This document shows, in pieces, positions 1-11,875 of a stretch of 64,000 nt of DNA. Where the stretch lies: assembly GCA_043228905.1 (NCBI GenBank), contig JBHGNT010000004.1, positions 18,042,001 to 18,106,000 of the forward strand, in the 5' to 3' direction. The translations under genes and the position numbers were made by a program. Below the pieces are notes generated by a model. It saw only the letters and a program-made list of their open reading frames with translations. It was not told the DNA's origin and did not search any database. This DNA comes from Azolla caroliniana (taxonomy: Eukaryota > Polypodiophyta). Every line of letters starts with the position of its first letter. Within the stretch, counting starts at the first letter, position 1.

Positions 1-781
1 GCTGAAACGTATTATTAACTGAGAGTTATGGGGTAGTGTAAACTTAGCTACTGTGAATTATCCCAGTTTTTCCTTTTGAAGTTTGGAGCACACCATCTGA
101 AATTAGGAAAGGCCTTTGGGGGTGCTAGTCTGCAAGATTCTCTGTACTGTGCATCTGCCTTATGTTGCCTAATCTTTTGGTATGTGTATTCATGTATCTC
201 TGGATTTATTTACTGGCACCAGCAAAAAAATGATAGGAGACAGCTTCCCTGCTCGTGCATACTTATGGAACTTAATGGTATATCGTGGCTTCTTTAAGTG
301 AAAAGATAATTCAGGTAGTTGCAACTATAATAGTCATACCTTGCACCTTACATGTGTATATTTGCTTGTCTACAATAATTGGGTATATGGAATCCAATCT
401 ATCAACTATAAGTCCACAGATGAAACAAACATTGTTTTATTGCATGTATGTAGGACAAATGTAATGATAGAGATGCATCTAAGGTGTGGGCTTGCTAACC
501 TGAATATGGTTTGATTTCTGGCTGATGCATTTACTGGATCATATGCCTCTCAAGTGATTGCAGCTGCATTTGATGAATGTTTTATTTTGTAACAGGTTTA
601 AACACTTTGGAGTACCTCAGTTGTAGATGTAAAAACACGGATTTCATCTATGTAACATGTTCATCTAGTTTTTTGAATTTTGGAAGCTCTGTAAACATTA
701 TAGGTGTAGTGCATACATTCCTGAAAGGACTATGCAATCAAGTTCGAGTAACAAGAACTTTGTTGTTTGTTTCTACTGTAG
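1..781 (+). other. Intronic sequence upstream of SRRM1-like exons
   Basis: This AT-rich stretch shows no convincing coding sequence. It ends in a TTCTACTGTAG acceptor that leads into the arginine/serine-rich exon at 782, so it is most simply an intron of that gene. The upstream exons, including any PWI domain, would lie outside the window. Confidence 0.55.
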
Positions 782-2400
782 GTCTCCTCCCCCATTGCGC
801 AAGAGGTATGCATCACGCAGTGTGTCTCACTCACCACCTCGGAATTGGTCGAGGTCTCCACCAAGGAGAAGACGGTCCCCTATTAATTTCCACCATCATC
901 GGTCAAGATCTCCTAGGTCTCCAAGGCGTTCAAATTCCTTAAGAAGGCATCACCATTCACTAACATATGCTCGTTCTCGGTGTGAACACTCCCCCCGAAT
1001 TGGTTATCGATCAACATCACGAAGAAGGCATTCACCAATCTCATCACATTTTCCGCGTAGAGGTCGATCTCCCATTGCATATTCACCAAGAAGGCACCGG
1101 TCGCCCAGCTACCCTCGGTGGAGGAAGTCTCCGGTTCGATCCCCTCTTAGGCACCATCGGAGATCTCCAAGGTATTCTCGTAATTCGCCTCAATGTTATT
1201 TTTCTCCACCCCCAAGACATCATGAGGTTGTTGATAGGTCTCCACGAAAGTACACTAATAGGTCACCACAACAAAGGTATGTTGATAGGTCACCACCAGT
1301 TCAAAATGTTGATAGGTCACGACAAAGGGATGTTGATAGATCACCTCGAAAACGCCCTAAATCATCACCTCAGCATGGTACCCCATCAACACTATCACCA
1401 CCCGCTGCTCGCTCACCATCTTATGAAGCTTGTGCAGTGTCATCCTCTCCACGATCTCCGGGGTCTCAATCCCGCTCATATGTTCATCCCTCTCCTCAAA
1501 GACATGTTTTAAATAGGTCATTGTCTCCAGTGCAACAATGCAAGCAGCATTACTCAGTCGATTCTCCCTCTCCAATTGAACAGGAAAGATTAGAGCATCT
1601 TGAGAGGCAAGAAAGAAAACACTCTTCATATTCTCCATCTGCCCGACAATGCTCTCCTTGTTCTGGTGCACAGAGGAGAAGGTTAAGCACATTCATCACT
1701 TATTTGTTATATCACAAGTTGAGAAACTATTTTTTCTATAATCTTATGGTCAATGTTTTCTTTCTACCTGCAGTAGGACTCCTTCAATGCAGACAGAGAA
1801 GGATAGAATCGATCTTGATGCAAGAATTGGAACTCAGAGAACAATTGGAAGGTGTCTTGCTTTGTGATCCGATTTTTGTGATGGGAGTGCTTTTTGAAGA
1901 CCTAGCTATATGCATCTGATTTTAATTATTACTTATCCAACAGGTCTAGAAGAGCTCATTCTCAATCAAGTGATAGCAGGGAGGTTTCTGTTCATGAGGA
2001 ACCTAATTTTGATACTAGTTTTGCGACCAGACAAAAGAGAAAAAATGATCCCATTCAGAAGTCTTCCGATAATGAGGATCACCCTGTAAGAAACAGGAAG
2101 GAAGGAGAAGATAAGAAAGCAGCCAAGAAACGCCATAAAGAGGAACAGAGGATGCGGAAAAAGGAAAAGAGAAGAAAGAGGGAAGAGAGGCATAGGCGGA
2201 AGGAAGAAAAACGAGGCAGCAAAATCTCATCCAAGGAGATAGCATCTGTTACTCCACCAGATATGGGGGAGAAAATGAGAAGTGAAGAGTTTGATAGTGC
2301 TTCAGAACATCGCATAGAAGAGGAGCAGAGGAGAATAGAAGAGGAACTCAGAAGAAAAGCACTCGAATCATTGAGGACCAGAAAGATGATTAGTTCATAA
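782..2400 (+). CDS. SRRM1-like (PWI/RS-repeat) splicing protein, 3' exons
   Basis: Three exons read as one frame: 782-1681, 1774-1851 and 1944-2400, ending in TAA. The introns are 1682-1773 (GTTAAG...CTGCAG) and 1852-1943 (GTGTCT...CAACAG). All three junctions are phase 2 and mostly split an AG/G arginine codon. The first exon encodes about 300 residues of RS/SP dipeptide repeats (RSPPR, RRHSP, DRSP). The last encodes a basic Lys/Glu/Arg helix (KKEKRRKREERHRRKEEK) and ends in ALESLRTRKMISS. RS repeats followed by a charged helix and an ALESLR tail are what I know of plant serine/arginine repetitive matrix protein 1, a nuclear exon-junction and splicing co-activator. The N-terminal PWI domain is not in the window, so another RS protein (for example a CYP63-type cyclophilin) is possible but less likely. 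No disabling mutation is seen. Confidence 0.72.
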
Positions 2401-4516
2401 TATAATGGGTAGGGTTTTTAGTATATACATTTCTCTTACTTGAGGGTTGGATCGTATAATCAAGAACAACATGTTTGATTGAAGATGGGCACATCCTAGT
2501 TTTGCTATTTGAATCAATATTATCTGATGTTTGAACTTCGCTTTGATTCTTCACATTGATGGGCATTTTGATTCAATGACTTAACTACTGCTTTATCTGG
2601 AGCGTTATAAAGATTAGGATTGATGGGTGGTTGATCTTTCAAATGTTTTGATGTAGCATCATCTGTTCTATTTCAGCCGAGGAATGTAATTTAAGTGTGA
2701 TTAACCTCTAATAGCTTTTGTGTTTTCCTATTTAATTTTATTTCCTTGAATACTGGTTTTTGTAATTCCCACCAATGCCTTTTGTCAATATCTAAAAACT
2801 TGTCGAAATTGCATGCATTGTTTTCTCTGTTGGGGGTTGATGAAGGGCATTACAAGAAATGATAAAAACTGAGAGGCATTTGCACTACGAGTTAATGAAA
2901 AGCTAGGGGCATTTGTGTTTGGTTCTAACAGAGGAAAAATGTATAACATTTGGTTTTAAATTATTAGACAAATGTAATGATTTTGTAATGTTCTCTTCAC
3001 AAGTCAATAATGTGTGGCCACATCTCACAGCATGAATGATGAAATTGATTATTGATGGTGTCTTCAGTTCTCGCCCTTTTATTAAGCGTCAAATTAAGTC
3101 ATTCTTGGGCTTGAATGTTCTGGATTAGCAAGTATTCTTGAGCAATGTGTTAACATCTCTGCTATCAAGGCAGATGATCTAACACAACTCAGCTTTAGAT
3201 AATCTTTTCCGATTCTCAAAGAGTTGGATTAGGTTATTTTTAGGGATGATTGATTGAGGTTGAATTCACACTCATCCACCAAATAGCAAGGGCTATCATC
3301 ATCAAGTGTACCATGTTCATTTCTGGTGAGAGAGAAGGGAAAAGCATATGATGGATAAGCAAACATACTTTACACAAGTTGTTAAAACTGTTATTATCAA
3401 TGCAGATGATAAAAAAAACTAGCTTTTTATATCATGTAAGGAACAAATAGGTAGAATATTGTGATGCATTACTTCTCTATTCTGAAAATGATAAAAGAAT
3501 AAGACATAACCCACACACACCAAGTCATCATGTTCTAGGTGTTCATGTGGGCCTTTGCTTGTTTCATGAATAAAAAATCCACACTGAAAATGCGGTAACG
3601 GCGAACAATAGTTCTCCTTGAGCACAACTACGAGACTTTGAACATTTCTTCACTTATTCATATCAACTAAGAAAATCAACTACAGAAACCTAGAATTCAG
3701 AAGATATCATAACTTGAAACATCAAATCTTCTGTTGTTAGCAAGAGCAAAATGCTTGACTTTACCCGGTGGAAAGAAGAAGCTTGCCCATACACTTTGTT
3801 TGGACTTAAGCATCATTCCTTTTTCACAACAATTACTATAATGCACGCACTCTACGAATGCATATTGTATAGATTGAAACTAATGAATAAGGCTGCACAA
3901 TGCACTCATTTTTTTGGTGTCTAAATGGAAAATGCTCGAACAAGGCAGCGTTAACCATTCACTCGCTTTGCTTCTGGGCGCAATTTCTGTTAAGCATTAG
4001 GATGAGCCATAATGACAATAGTTGTATAGGAGTAAAGTGAATTTGACCACGTAACACCTCCGAACCCAACACCCAACCTTTAATATATCATGTGTTCAGG
4101 TTTACAAAATGTGATGAAATGTATGCAGAATGTTGCTTGACACCATGTTTTGATCAGGAGTTTATAACCCAACCAATTGTTGTTTACTTTCTCAAGATGA
4201 ATGCGCTCATGAAGGAATACCATTCAGATTCAGGTTTGATTTTTGGGAGTACAAAAGCATATCTTTTCTTTACTTTCTCCAAGAGATGCAAAAAACATTT
4301 CCTAATATCTGGTATGTATATGTGTATTTGCACGCGCTTGGGTTTTCTTTGTCAAAAATGGATGTGGATTTACTTGCCAATCAGATTTATGTTTGATTTG
4401 TGGGAGTTAAAACATATGCATTCTTTATTTGCCCTAATAGATGCGAAAATATGGTCTTTGATGTTAAGATTGCATGGATTTCCATGCCCAATTGAAGGAT
4501 TCTCTTAAATTCTAAG
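2401..4516. other. Intergenic: 3' flank and PPR upstream region
   Basis: AT-rich sequence after the SRRM1-like stop codon. The first few hundred bases probably hold the 3' UTR. Short open frames here (for example 3419-3625 - and 4092-4508 +) have no recognisable domain or composition. No RNA gene or element was recognised. Confidence 0.5.
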
Positions 4517-7500
4517 ATGTGGGGAGAAAATGTGAAATATATTCCGAGATGGGTGAAAAGATTTTTCTTCTTCTTGGCATCACATTCGTTGTTATGTTTA
4601 CCAACTGTGGTTTCTCTTAAGAAAGCTCAAGAAGTATTTGACAATCTCCCAAACCGAACTGTTATGTCATGGAACACACTGATTGCAAGGTATGCAAAAC
4701 ATGACCTCAGTGAAAAAGCATTGGATTGTTTTGAACAAATGAAACTAGAGGGTGTAACTCCGGATGCTATCACATTCACTTGTAGCCTGAAAGCATGTGG
4801 CATCATTCAAGATTTAAGTAAGGGTATTGAAATCCATGGTGAGATTGTGAGAAAGCGATTGTTGAAATCAGACCCTGTCCTTGGTTCTGCATTAGTTGAT
4901 ATGTATGGGAAAGCGGGGTTGCTTCAAAAATCGCTTGAAATATTCGATCAACTTCCATCATCACGAACTGTAGGCTCTTGGAATGCAATAATTGCAGCTT
5001 ATACCAGAGAAGGACGCGGTAAAGAGGCTCTAAGCTTCTTCATACAGATGAAACTGGAGGGCGTCCTTCCGAATAGCATAACTTGTATTTGCATTTTGAG
5101 TGCTTGTTGCGACATTGGATCCATAGAGATGGGAAGAAAAATACATTCAATAATAAAGACAGGTTGGCCTATTGAAGAAAGTGCTGTGATAAGCAGTGCC
5201 TTAATTGGTATATATTCACAATTTGGGTTGCTTGAGCAAGTAGAGGATTTATTCAACGAGGCTCCATCACGGAATGTTGACTTATGGAATGCATTGATAT
5301 CATGTTATGCCAAGCATGAGCTTTCAAAAAAAGTATTAGAGGGTTTGAAACAGATGCAAGTTGAAGGGGTATTCCCAGATGCTATTACATATGCATGTAG
5401 CTTGAAAACATGTGGCAATATTGGAGCTTTAGGTAAGGGAAGGGAATTGCATGCTGAAATGGTTGCTCAACATTTTTATGGAAGAGATCTTATGGTAGGA
5501 AATGCATTAATCCATATGTATGGTAAATGTGGATTTCTTGTAGAAGCACATAAAGCATTCAACAATATGCTAGAAAAGAATATAATCTCATGGAATACTC
5601 TAATGGCAGGATATGTAAAGCATAATTACTATGGCGAAGCTCTATCTTTTTTTGAGAAAATGGAATGTAAGGGTGTTTTACCAGATGCTGTTACATTTGC
5701 CTGCATTTTGAAAGCATGTAATGGCATTGGAGCAATTGGCAAAGGCATAGAGATACATCATGAAGCTGAAAGAAAAGGTTTTTTAGAAAGGGATCTCGTT
5801 CTTGGGAATACATTGATAGATATGTATGCTAAACATGGGTTTCTTACAGAAGCACAAGGAGTGTTTGACAAGCTTCCAAAACAGGATACAATATCTTGGA
5901 TCACACTGATGGTGGGTTATTTAAAGTTTGATCAGCACAAGAAAGCATTGAATTGTTTTGAACAAATGCAACTTCATGGTACATATCCAGATGCTATCAC
6001 CTTTGCTTATGGCTTGAAAGCTTGTGGTAACATCAGAGCTATAGAGAAAGGAAGACAAACACATGGCGAAGTAGTCATGAGAGGATTACTAGAAACTGAT
6101 TTAATTGTTGGGATAGCGTTAGTTGATATGTATTCAAAGTGGGGTTGTCTTGAGACAGTGAAAACTCTTTCCGAAAAACTTCAAACTCAAGATGTGGCTT
6201 CATGGAATGCTATGATTGCCACATACGCAAAGCATGAGCAGGGTGAGAAAGCTCTCAACTATTTAAAGCAGATGCAAAATGAAGGATTTTCTCCAAATGC
6301 CATTACATTTGCATGTAGCTTGAAAGCATGCGCTAATCTTGGGGATACAGTTAAGGGAAGAGAGATACATGCAGATGTAGAGAGAAGAGGATTGTTAGAA
6401 AGAAGTCTTGTTGTTGGTAATGCGTTGGTTGATATGTATGCTAAATGTGGTCATCTTGTAAAAGCACAAGAGGCATTTGATAAGCTTCCAAGACGAGATG
6501 TAGTCTCGTGGAATACACTTATTGCAAGCCATGTGAAGTATGGATTCAATTTGGAAGCACTTGATCATTTTAAGGAAATGCAAAAAGAGGGGCTTTCACC
6601 CGACGCTGTCACATTTGTTTGTAGCTTGAAAGCTTGTGGTAACATTGGAGCTATTGTGAAGGGTATAGAATTACATAATGACATTGAGGAAGCCGGATTG
6701 TTAAATAATGTTTGCATTGGTGTAGCGTTGGTTGAGATGTATGCAAAATATGGGTTGCGTGAAAAAGCTCAGGCAGTGTTTGATCAGCTTCCAAATAAAA
6801 ATGTGATTGCATGGAATACGCTGATGTCAGGTTTGTGGAACAATCAGGAGGCAGTGTTGGGCTGTTTTGATGAGATGCAACAAGAAGGCATTTGTCCAGA
6901 TGCTGTTACATATGTTTTCGTCTTGAAAGCTTGTGGGGACATAGGTTTAATAGAAAAGGGTAGGAAAATACACAGAGAAATCGAAAAGCAAGGCTGGTTG
7001 GAGAAAGAGACTGCAATTGGAAATACTTTGATAGATATGTATGCAAAACTTGGTTGTATTAACCAAGCGAGTGAAGCGCTTGAAAAACATCAAAAGCGAG
7101 ATCTAGTTTCGTGGAATGCATTGATTTCAGGCTATGCTCAATTAGGAGAAGCTACACATGCCATTGTTCTCTTTCAAAGATTGATGAGTGAAGGAAACAA
7201 GCCAGATTCAATCACATTGGTTAACATTCTGAATGCATGTAGTCATGCTGGCCTAATGGATGAGGCACATGTATTTTTTACTACCATGAATAATGATTAT
7301 GACATTATTCCAACTCTTGAGCACTATACTTGCATGATTGATCTCCTTGGTCGTTCGGGACAAATAGAAATGGCATTAACTATGGCATTTCGGCTTCCCA
7401 TTCTTCCAAATGCTCTCATCTGGTGTACTACATTGGCTGCTTGTCGAAAATGGGGCAATGCTATGCTGGCAAGCTATGCATTTGAACAAGTGATGCAACT

Positions 7501-7552
7501 GAATGAAAGGAATGTTGCTGCATATTTCATTATGTATAACACAAGTGGATAG
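4517..7552 (+). CDS. PLS-class pentatricopeptide repeat protein with partial E domain
   Basis: One uninterrupted 1011-codon frame encodes about nine PLS triplets. Each has the same skeleton: a (V/I)xSWNTLI helix, an ALxxFExMxxEGxxPDAITF segment, CSLKACGxIGxxxKGxEIH, and GNALVDMYAKCG. PPR proteins bind organellar RNA base by base and direct its editing, splicing or stability in plastids or mitochondria. The tail enters an E1-like motif (HYTCMIDLLGRSG, then PNALIWCTTLAACRKWGN) and stops at AAYFIMYNTSG, where E2 would begin; there is no E+ or DYW domain. The first complete motif starts only at about residue 35 (KKAQEVFDNLP), and the first ~30 residues are not PPR-like. A pyrimidine-rich tract ending TTCTCTTAAG at 4612-4621 could be a splice acceptor, so the true N-terminus and targeting peptide may come from an upstream exon. 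The start at 4517 is therefore doubtful. The frame itself is intact. Confidence 0.85.
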   Translation: MWGENVKYIPRWVKRFFFFLASHSLLCLPTVVSLKKAQEVFDNLPNRTVMSWNTLIARYAKHDLSEKALDCFEQMKLEGVTPDAITFTCSLKACGIIQDLSKGIEIHGEIVRKRLLKSDPVLGSALVDMYGKAGLLQKSLEIFDQLPSSRTVGSWNAIIAAYTREGRGKEALSFFIQMKLEGVLPNSITCICILSACCDIGSIEMGRKIHSIIKTGWPIEESAVISSALIGIYSQFGLLEQVEDLFNEAPSRNVDLWNALISCYAKHELSKKVLEGLKQMQVEGVFPDAITYACSLKTCGNIGALGKGRELHAEMVAQHFYGRDLMVGNALIHMYGKCGFLVEAHKAFNNMLEKNIISWNTLMAGYVKHNYYGEALSFFEKMECKGVLPDAVTFACILKACNGIGAIGKGIEIHHEAERKGFLERDLVLGNTLIDMYAKHGFLTEAQGVFDKLPKQDTISWITLMVGYLKFDQHKKALNCFEQMQLHGTYPDAITFAYGLKACGNIRAIEKGRQTHGEVVMRGLLETDLIVGIALVDMYSKWGCLETVKTLSEKLQTQDVASWNAMIATYAKHEQGEKALNYLKQMQNEGFSPNAITFACSLKACANLGDTVKGREIHADVERRGLLERSLVVGNALVDMYAKCGHLVKAQEAFDKLPRRDVVSWNTLIASHVKYGFNLEALDHFKEMQKEGLSPDAVTFVCSLKACGNIGAIVKGIELHNDIEEAGLLNNVCIGVALVEMYAKYGLREKAQAVFDQLPNKNVIAWNTLMSGLWNNQEAVLGCFDEMQQEGICPDAVTYVFVLKACGDIGLIEKGRKIHREIEKQGWLEKETAIGNTLIDMYAKLGCINQASEALEKHQKRDLVSWNALISGYAQLGEATHAIVLFQRLMSEGNKPDSITLVNILNACSHAGLMDEAHVFFTTMNNDYDIIPTLEHYTCMIDLLGRSGQIEMALTMAFRLPILPNALIWCTTLAACRKWGNAMLASYAFEQVMQLNERNVAAYFIMYNTSG

Positions 7553-10500
7553 TTTCAAACTATGTGACGATTGGGTCTTTGCCCTGACTTAATTTTACTT
7601 CTAACACGATCAATATGTGGTTATATGAGTGCTTGTAACATACCACCAAATGCCACGTAAGGAGCAACATCTGGAGTTACTTTTTTGTAGATGTACCAAT
7701 GTCTTGTGAAAGACCGAAATGGCATATGAGATATTGCTGCTGAAAATATTGTCTCTTCTATGAGAACAATTAAAGAAAGGAAGAAAACTCTATGAAAGTG
7801 TTTTAAGAGGCCAAATTGACCTATAAAACCAAACAAGAGATCATAGTTAGCGATGTTTTCTCGTCTTAGAGAATAAACCAAAATAAATATAACTAAACAT
7901 AGGGTACTCAAAGAGTCTAGATATCTAAGAGCTTAAGGCTCTGAACTTAGATAGGGTGAGACTTTTGCCTTGAAAAATTTATAAAGATGGCCACTCTAAG
8001 ATGAAGAGATTTCTCAAGTGAGGGAAGCAATTTCAATGTTAGGTGATAATGGCCTTTATTTGTTGACGGCAATGGTGGCAAGGCTGTGGCCTAGATGGTT
8101 CCTAATAGGAGATAGAGATTTCATGTGCGTGGCTAGACTCGCCAATATATAGTGTTGATGTCACCCATTGGGGGTGGGGGAGTGATGGCATGTTGTTGAA
8201 GGTGCACAAAGAACACAAAGCTGATATAGTGGCATATGGAGTGTGGAAATGCTCGAATCCAAATCGAGTGAGTATACTATTAATGATTACTTGTTGTCAT
8301 CTAATCCCTTCGAAAATATAACTAAATTCTTAGAAGAAATAGAAGAGGTGTGATATCAATTCTTCATGCCATTTGTTTTAAACTAGCCCAAGTACTACTT
8401 CTACTTGCTTGAAAGGTGTGGACCGTGGAGTCACAAGACCTTAATTTACTGTCCTCAAAAAACAGTTTTGAGTCCCTTATTGTGTAAGAGTGTGATCATT
8501 CCCAAGATAGTAGTGGTACAAACTCAATGAAACCTAGACGTACTAAGCTTAACTTGTGGCACATAAACTTTGCTAGCTTGATTTGACGAAATGGAACTAG
8601 TAATGGGAACTATTCTAAAAATCTTGGATTGTCCAACCAAACAACTTTGAGCTTGCTTACCATACTCATTTCACAAATCTTCTAGCTAGTTCAAATGGTC
8701 AAATTTATTCCCATGGGTCAAGCTTCTTGACTTTGTAGGCTTACTAGAACTAATCACAGAGATGAAAAACATGATTAATATGGGAAGTTACTTGGGTCAC
8801 TTGACATCTTGGTCTATGTGGAATTAGACCACCACAATACAAATAATAATGGTTTGGTTGATGTCGTTGCTTCTCAACATTCGAAAATAGGCCTCGATGG
8901 CATGTTGCCTAAATCTCCATTGAAGTGGGCTTGTGAATCAAAATAAGTGTTATTGTTTACAGATTTGTCAAAGTTGATGCTACTATGATGAAAGCATATG
9001 TGTGGTTTGATCTAGGATATAACAATTTTTGGCGTTGAAAATGTTGCTCAAATAAGCTATTACTAGATCACACACTACCTCAATAAGAGATTTGGAAGTT
9101 CATGAAAGGTTTGAGGCGAATCCTTCAAATTGTTGCCATGACTTGACAAAATTGATGCATTAATGCTTTAGCATCCATAGAATATCACATGAAAGAAGGC
9201 ACATTTTACTACATACTCATACGCAAGGTGATATCCTTGTCATAATATTTGAATCTTATTTATCATGATCCTTACACTGTCTATACCTTTGAAGTTGGCT
9301 CGAGATTCCTTGATACAAGTATCAAAATATTCTAAAAATGGTGGCCTCACCTCAAGCTATGTGCAAATTGAGATAGTGGCATGCCTTTTTAAAAGCTTTC
9401 CGAAAAATCCAACTTTAGCTAGGTTGGCCGAGTATCAGTTAGGATGCATTTGACTCAATTCAAGAATCCTTTGAACTAAGACCGCATACCATTGATATTC
9501 AATGGAAGAATGATATGCTATTCCTTGAGGAAGTTTTGTATTTTCAATGCTTGTTGTCACGAAGAGAATAGCGTTGTTTCTAGTTGGCGGATTCGTTAAG
9601 AAGTAACCATATACTCACATGTGGCAAATCTTTGAGCAACCTTTGATTCTATTACTACGGTGACACAAGCTTGGTCATGAGGCAATTAATGATCTAACAA
9701 GACACACATGAAATCTTGCTTGCTGACAAACTCCATAACTACGAGTATAACAAAATAGGATTGTTTGGAAAGAAGGAGAACAAGAAGGAGAGGAATTCTT
9801 TGTAGCCCCTTTAGGCATCTTTCCATTAATACCAAGGTGAGTTTTTATTAATAAAAAAAGGAGAAGAAGAAGGAGAGGAATTTTGGTTTAAATTGTCAAA
9901 AAGTGAAGCCAAAACCAATACTAGATGGAGAGAAAAATAAGAAAAACAAATTTTATTATGTAGAAAAGAAGGAAAAGATTTACAAGATTATGTCGAGGAT
10001 GGCATTGGACCAAAATATTTTGACAACGCCATGTTTCTAATACATAACGCTCCTAGTTTCATGTATTCTTGCATCTAGATATGCATGCTTGTCAAATGGC
10101 TATAGTGTAGGTTAGTCATTTGGAGATCATGAACCCAACTAGCCCATGTTCAAATTTAAATACAATCCTAATGCCTCATTTGGAATTTATCGTCGTGCAT
10201 CAAATGTGGTTAATTATCTTCTACTTTTTATATTTCATAAATTTTGTGGAGGTAGTTTAAATCATAGATGATGGATGGCAACTGAGTGGAGAATATTTAT
10301 CCTTTTCTCACATAAGCTAGTTAGCCTTAAATCATGTTCTACTTTGGAATCTGCAATCTTGTACTTAAAGAGCATTCTAACTACCACTTAATTTGTTATG
10401 CAAAACAAGATAACATTGCATAAATTTGTAAGGTTTGTAGTAGTCCCAAGTCTTGAAAATATTACATTATTTTTGAAGTATGCTTTCTTTGTTTATAAAT

Positions 10501-11875
10501 CAATGCATAATTTAGTATGTCAAAATATGACTTTATAAAGTCCAAAAAGTTAATTAAAGAAAACAAAAGTGTTCATGTAATAATTCAATTTATTTGTGTT
10601 GAAGATGCTCACATTTTCTCCCAAAAGAATGGCTTAAGATTCTTGAGGGCACCTCTTATTTTCTAGGGTCTAAAGTGTATAGATATTTAACTATTGTATT
10701 GTCATGTATGAGTGAATGTGTCATGTGGTAAATGATATACACTTACCTTTTGGAAGGTTTTCACATTACTAAAATTTGGACATATGCCATCAACATTACG
10801 TTATTACCTCTATTGAATCTACTTATTTTGAAGTTATGATTCAATTTATAGACATTATTTGGATCCTTGAACATTGATCTCGTGTTTCATTAAGCATGTG
10901 ATTTCAAATAGAGATTGATTGACTGACACTAATGTTTTACTGATATCTCAAAATCTTAACTTAATTTATACATTTGAAACTTATTATACAGACTAAGCAT
11001 GTAAGTTGGCTACAAAGAAATTGAAGAAAACTAAAATTGACAATGTATACATGAATAAATATATGGATATACTTCATGTATATTAATTGAGGTGGAAAAC
11101 GCATCCCTTACTTATAGGAAGTCCTATTCAAATTAAAATTGTCATATCAAGCAAATACAATAGATCCATTTTGGTAGTTGAATTCTTTATGCTTTCACTA
11201 TTTGATACTAGCCATATGAGACAAAGTGGGCTCATGGAACTCTTTCTGGTCAAAATTTTAATGTAAATATCTCGAAAAGAAGATTTGCATTGGAGAAGCC
11301 ATATTAGTAACAATGTGACCCCATTAATTCTGGTGGGACAATGCATGTCGAAAGAAAATACCTCTTGACAATAGGGAATCCAATAGTGGATGAAATCACT
11401 GAAATTGAATAACATTTTTGAACTTGTTTAATAATACCATTTTCTTGGCCTGACAAAAAAAACTATAATAGAAGTGTGGACAATAATCCAAAGGCACCCT
11501 AGGCAACATCGTAGCAATTCCATTATTACAATAGAATATATGTGCACACACGCAAACCTTACAAATTTGCTATTGATCACCTATGAGCCAAGCCTTTCTA
11601 TGGGGTAAGAAGGAATGATTGAGAAAAGATTCACCTTGCACATGTAATGGTGGTCACTATATCAATGAATTATGGAGCAAAATAAATTATTGAATTAATA
11701 TTACATCCTTTTATATGAAGGAAAACTAGGGGTGGTTTACTTCTCAGCGTGATTGTAGTTTCCATACATCTATCTTATATAAGAAATGATAAAACAACCA
11801 AACAATTGGGGATAGAATAAAAGGAGAGGGAGGTGGGAGAGTTGATATTTTTGAATTAGACAAGCTAGTTCAACG
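7553..11875. other. Long AT-rich intergenic region, nothing recognised
   Basis: About 4.3 kb with only short open frames (the longest is about 95 codons) and no recognisable domains. A purine-rich GAGAAGAAGGAGAGG stretch occurs twice, near 9779 and 9861, as simple sequence. Old unrecognisable repeats are likely, but I cannot name any. Confidence 0.5.

Noticed and set aside
732-1919. Single 395-codon frame covering the RS region
   Set aside because: Its first and last parts read through introns; the spliced model at 782-2400 keeps one frame to a family-typical C-terminus.
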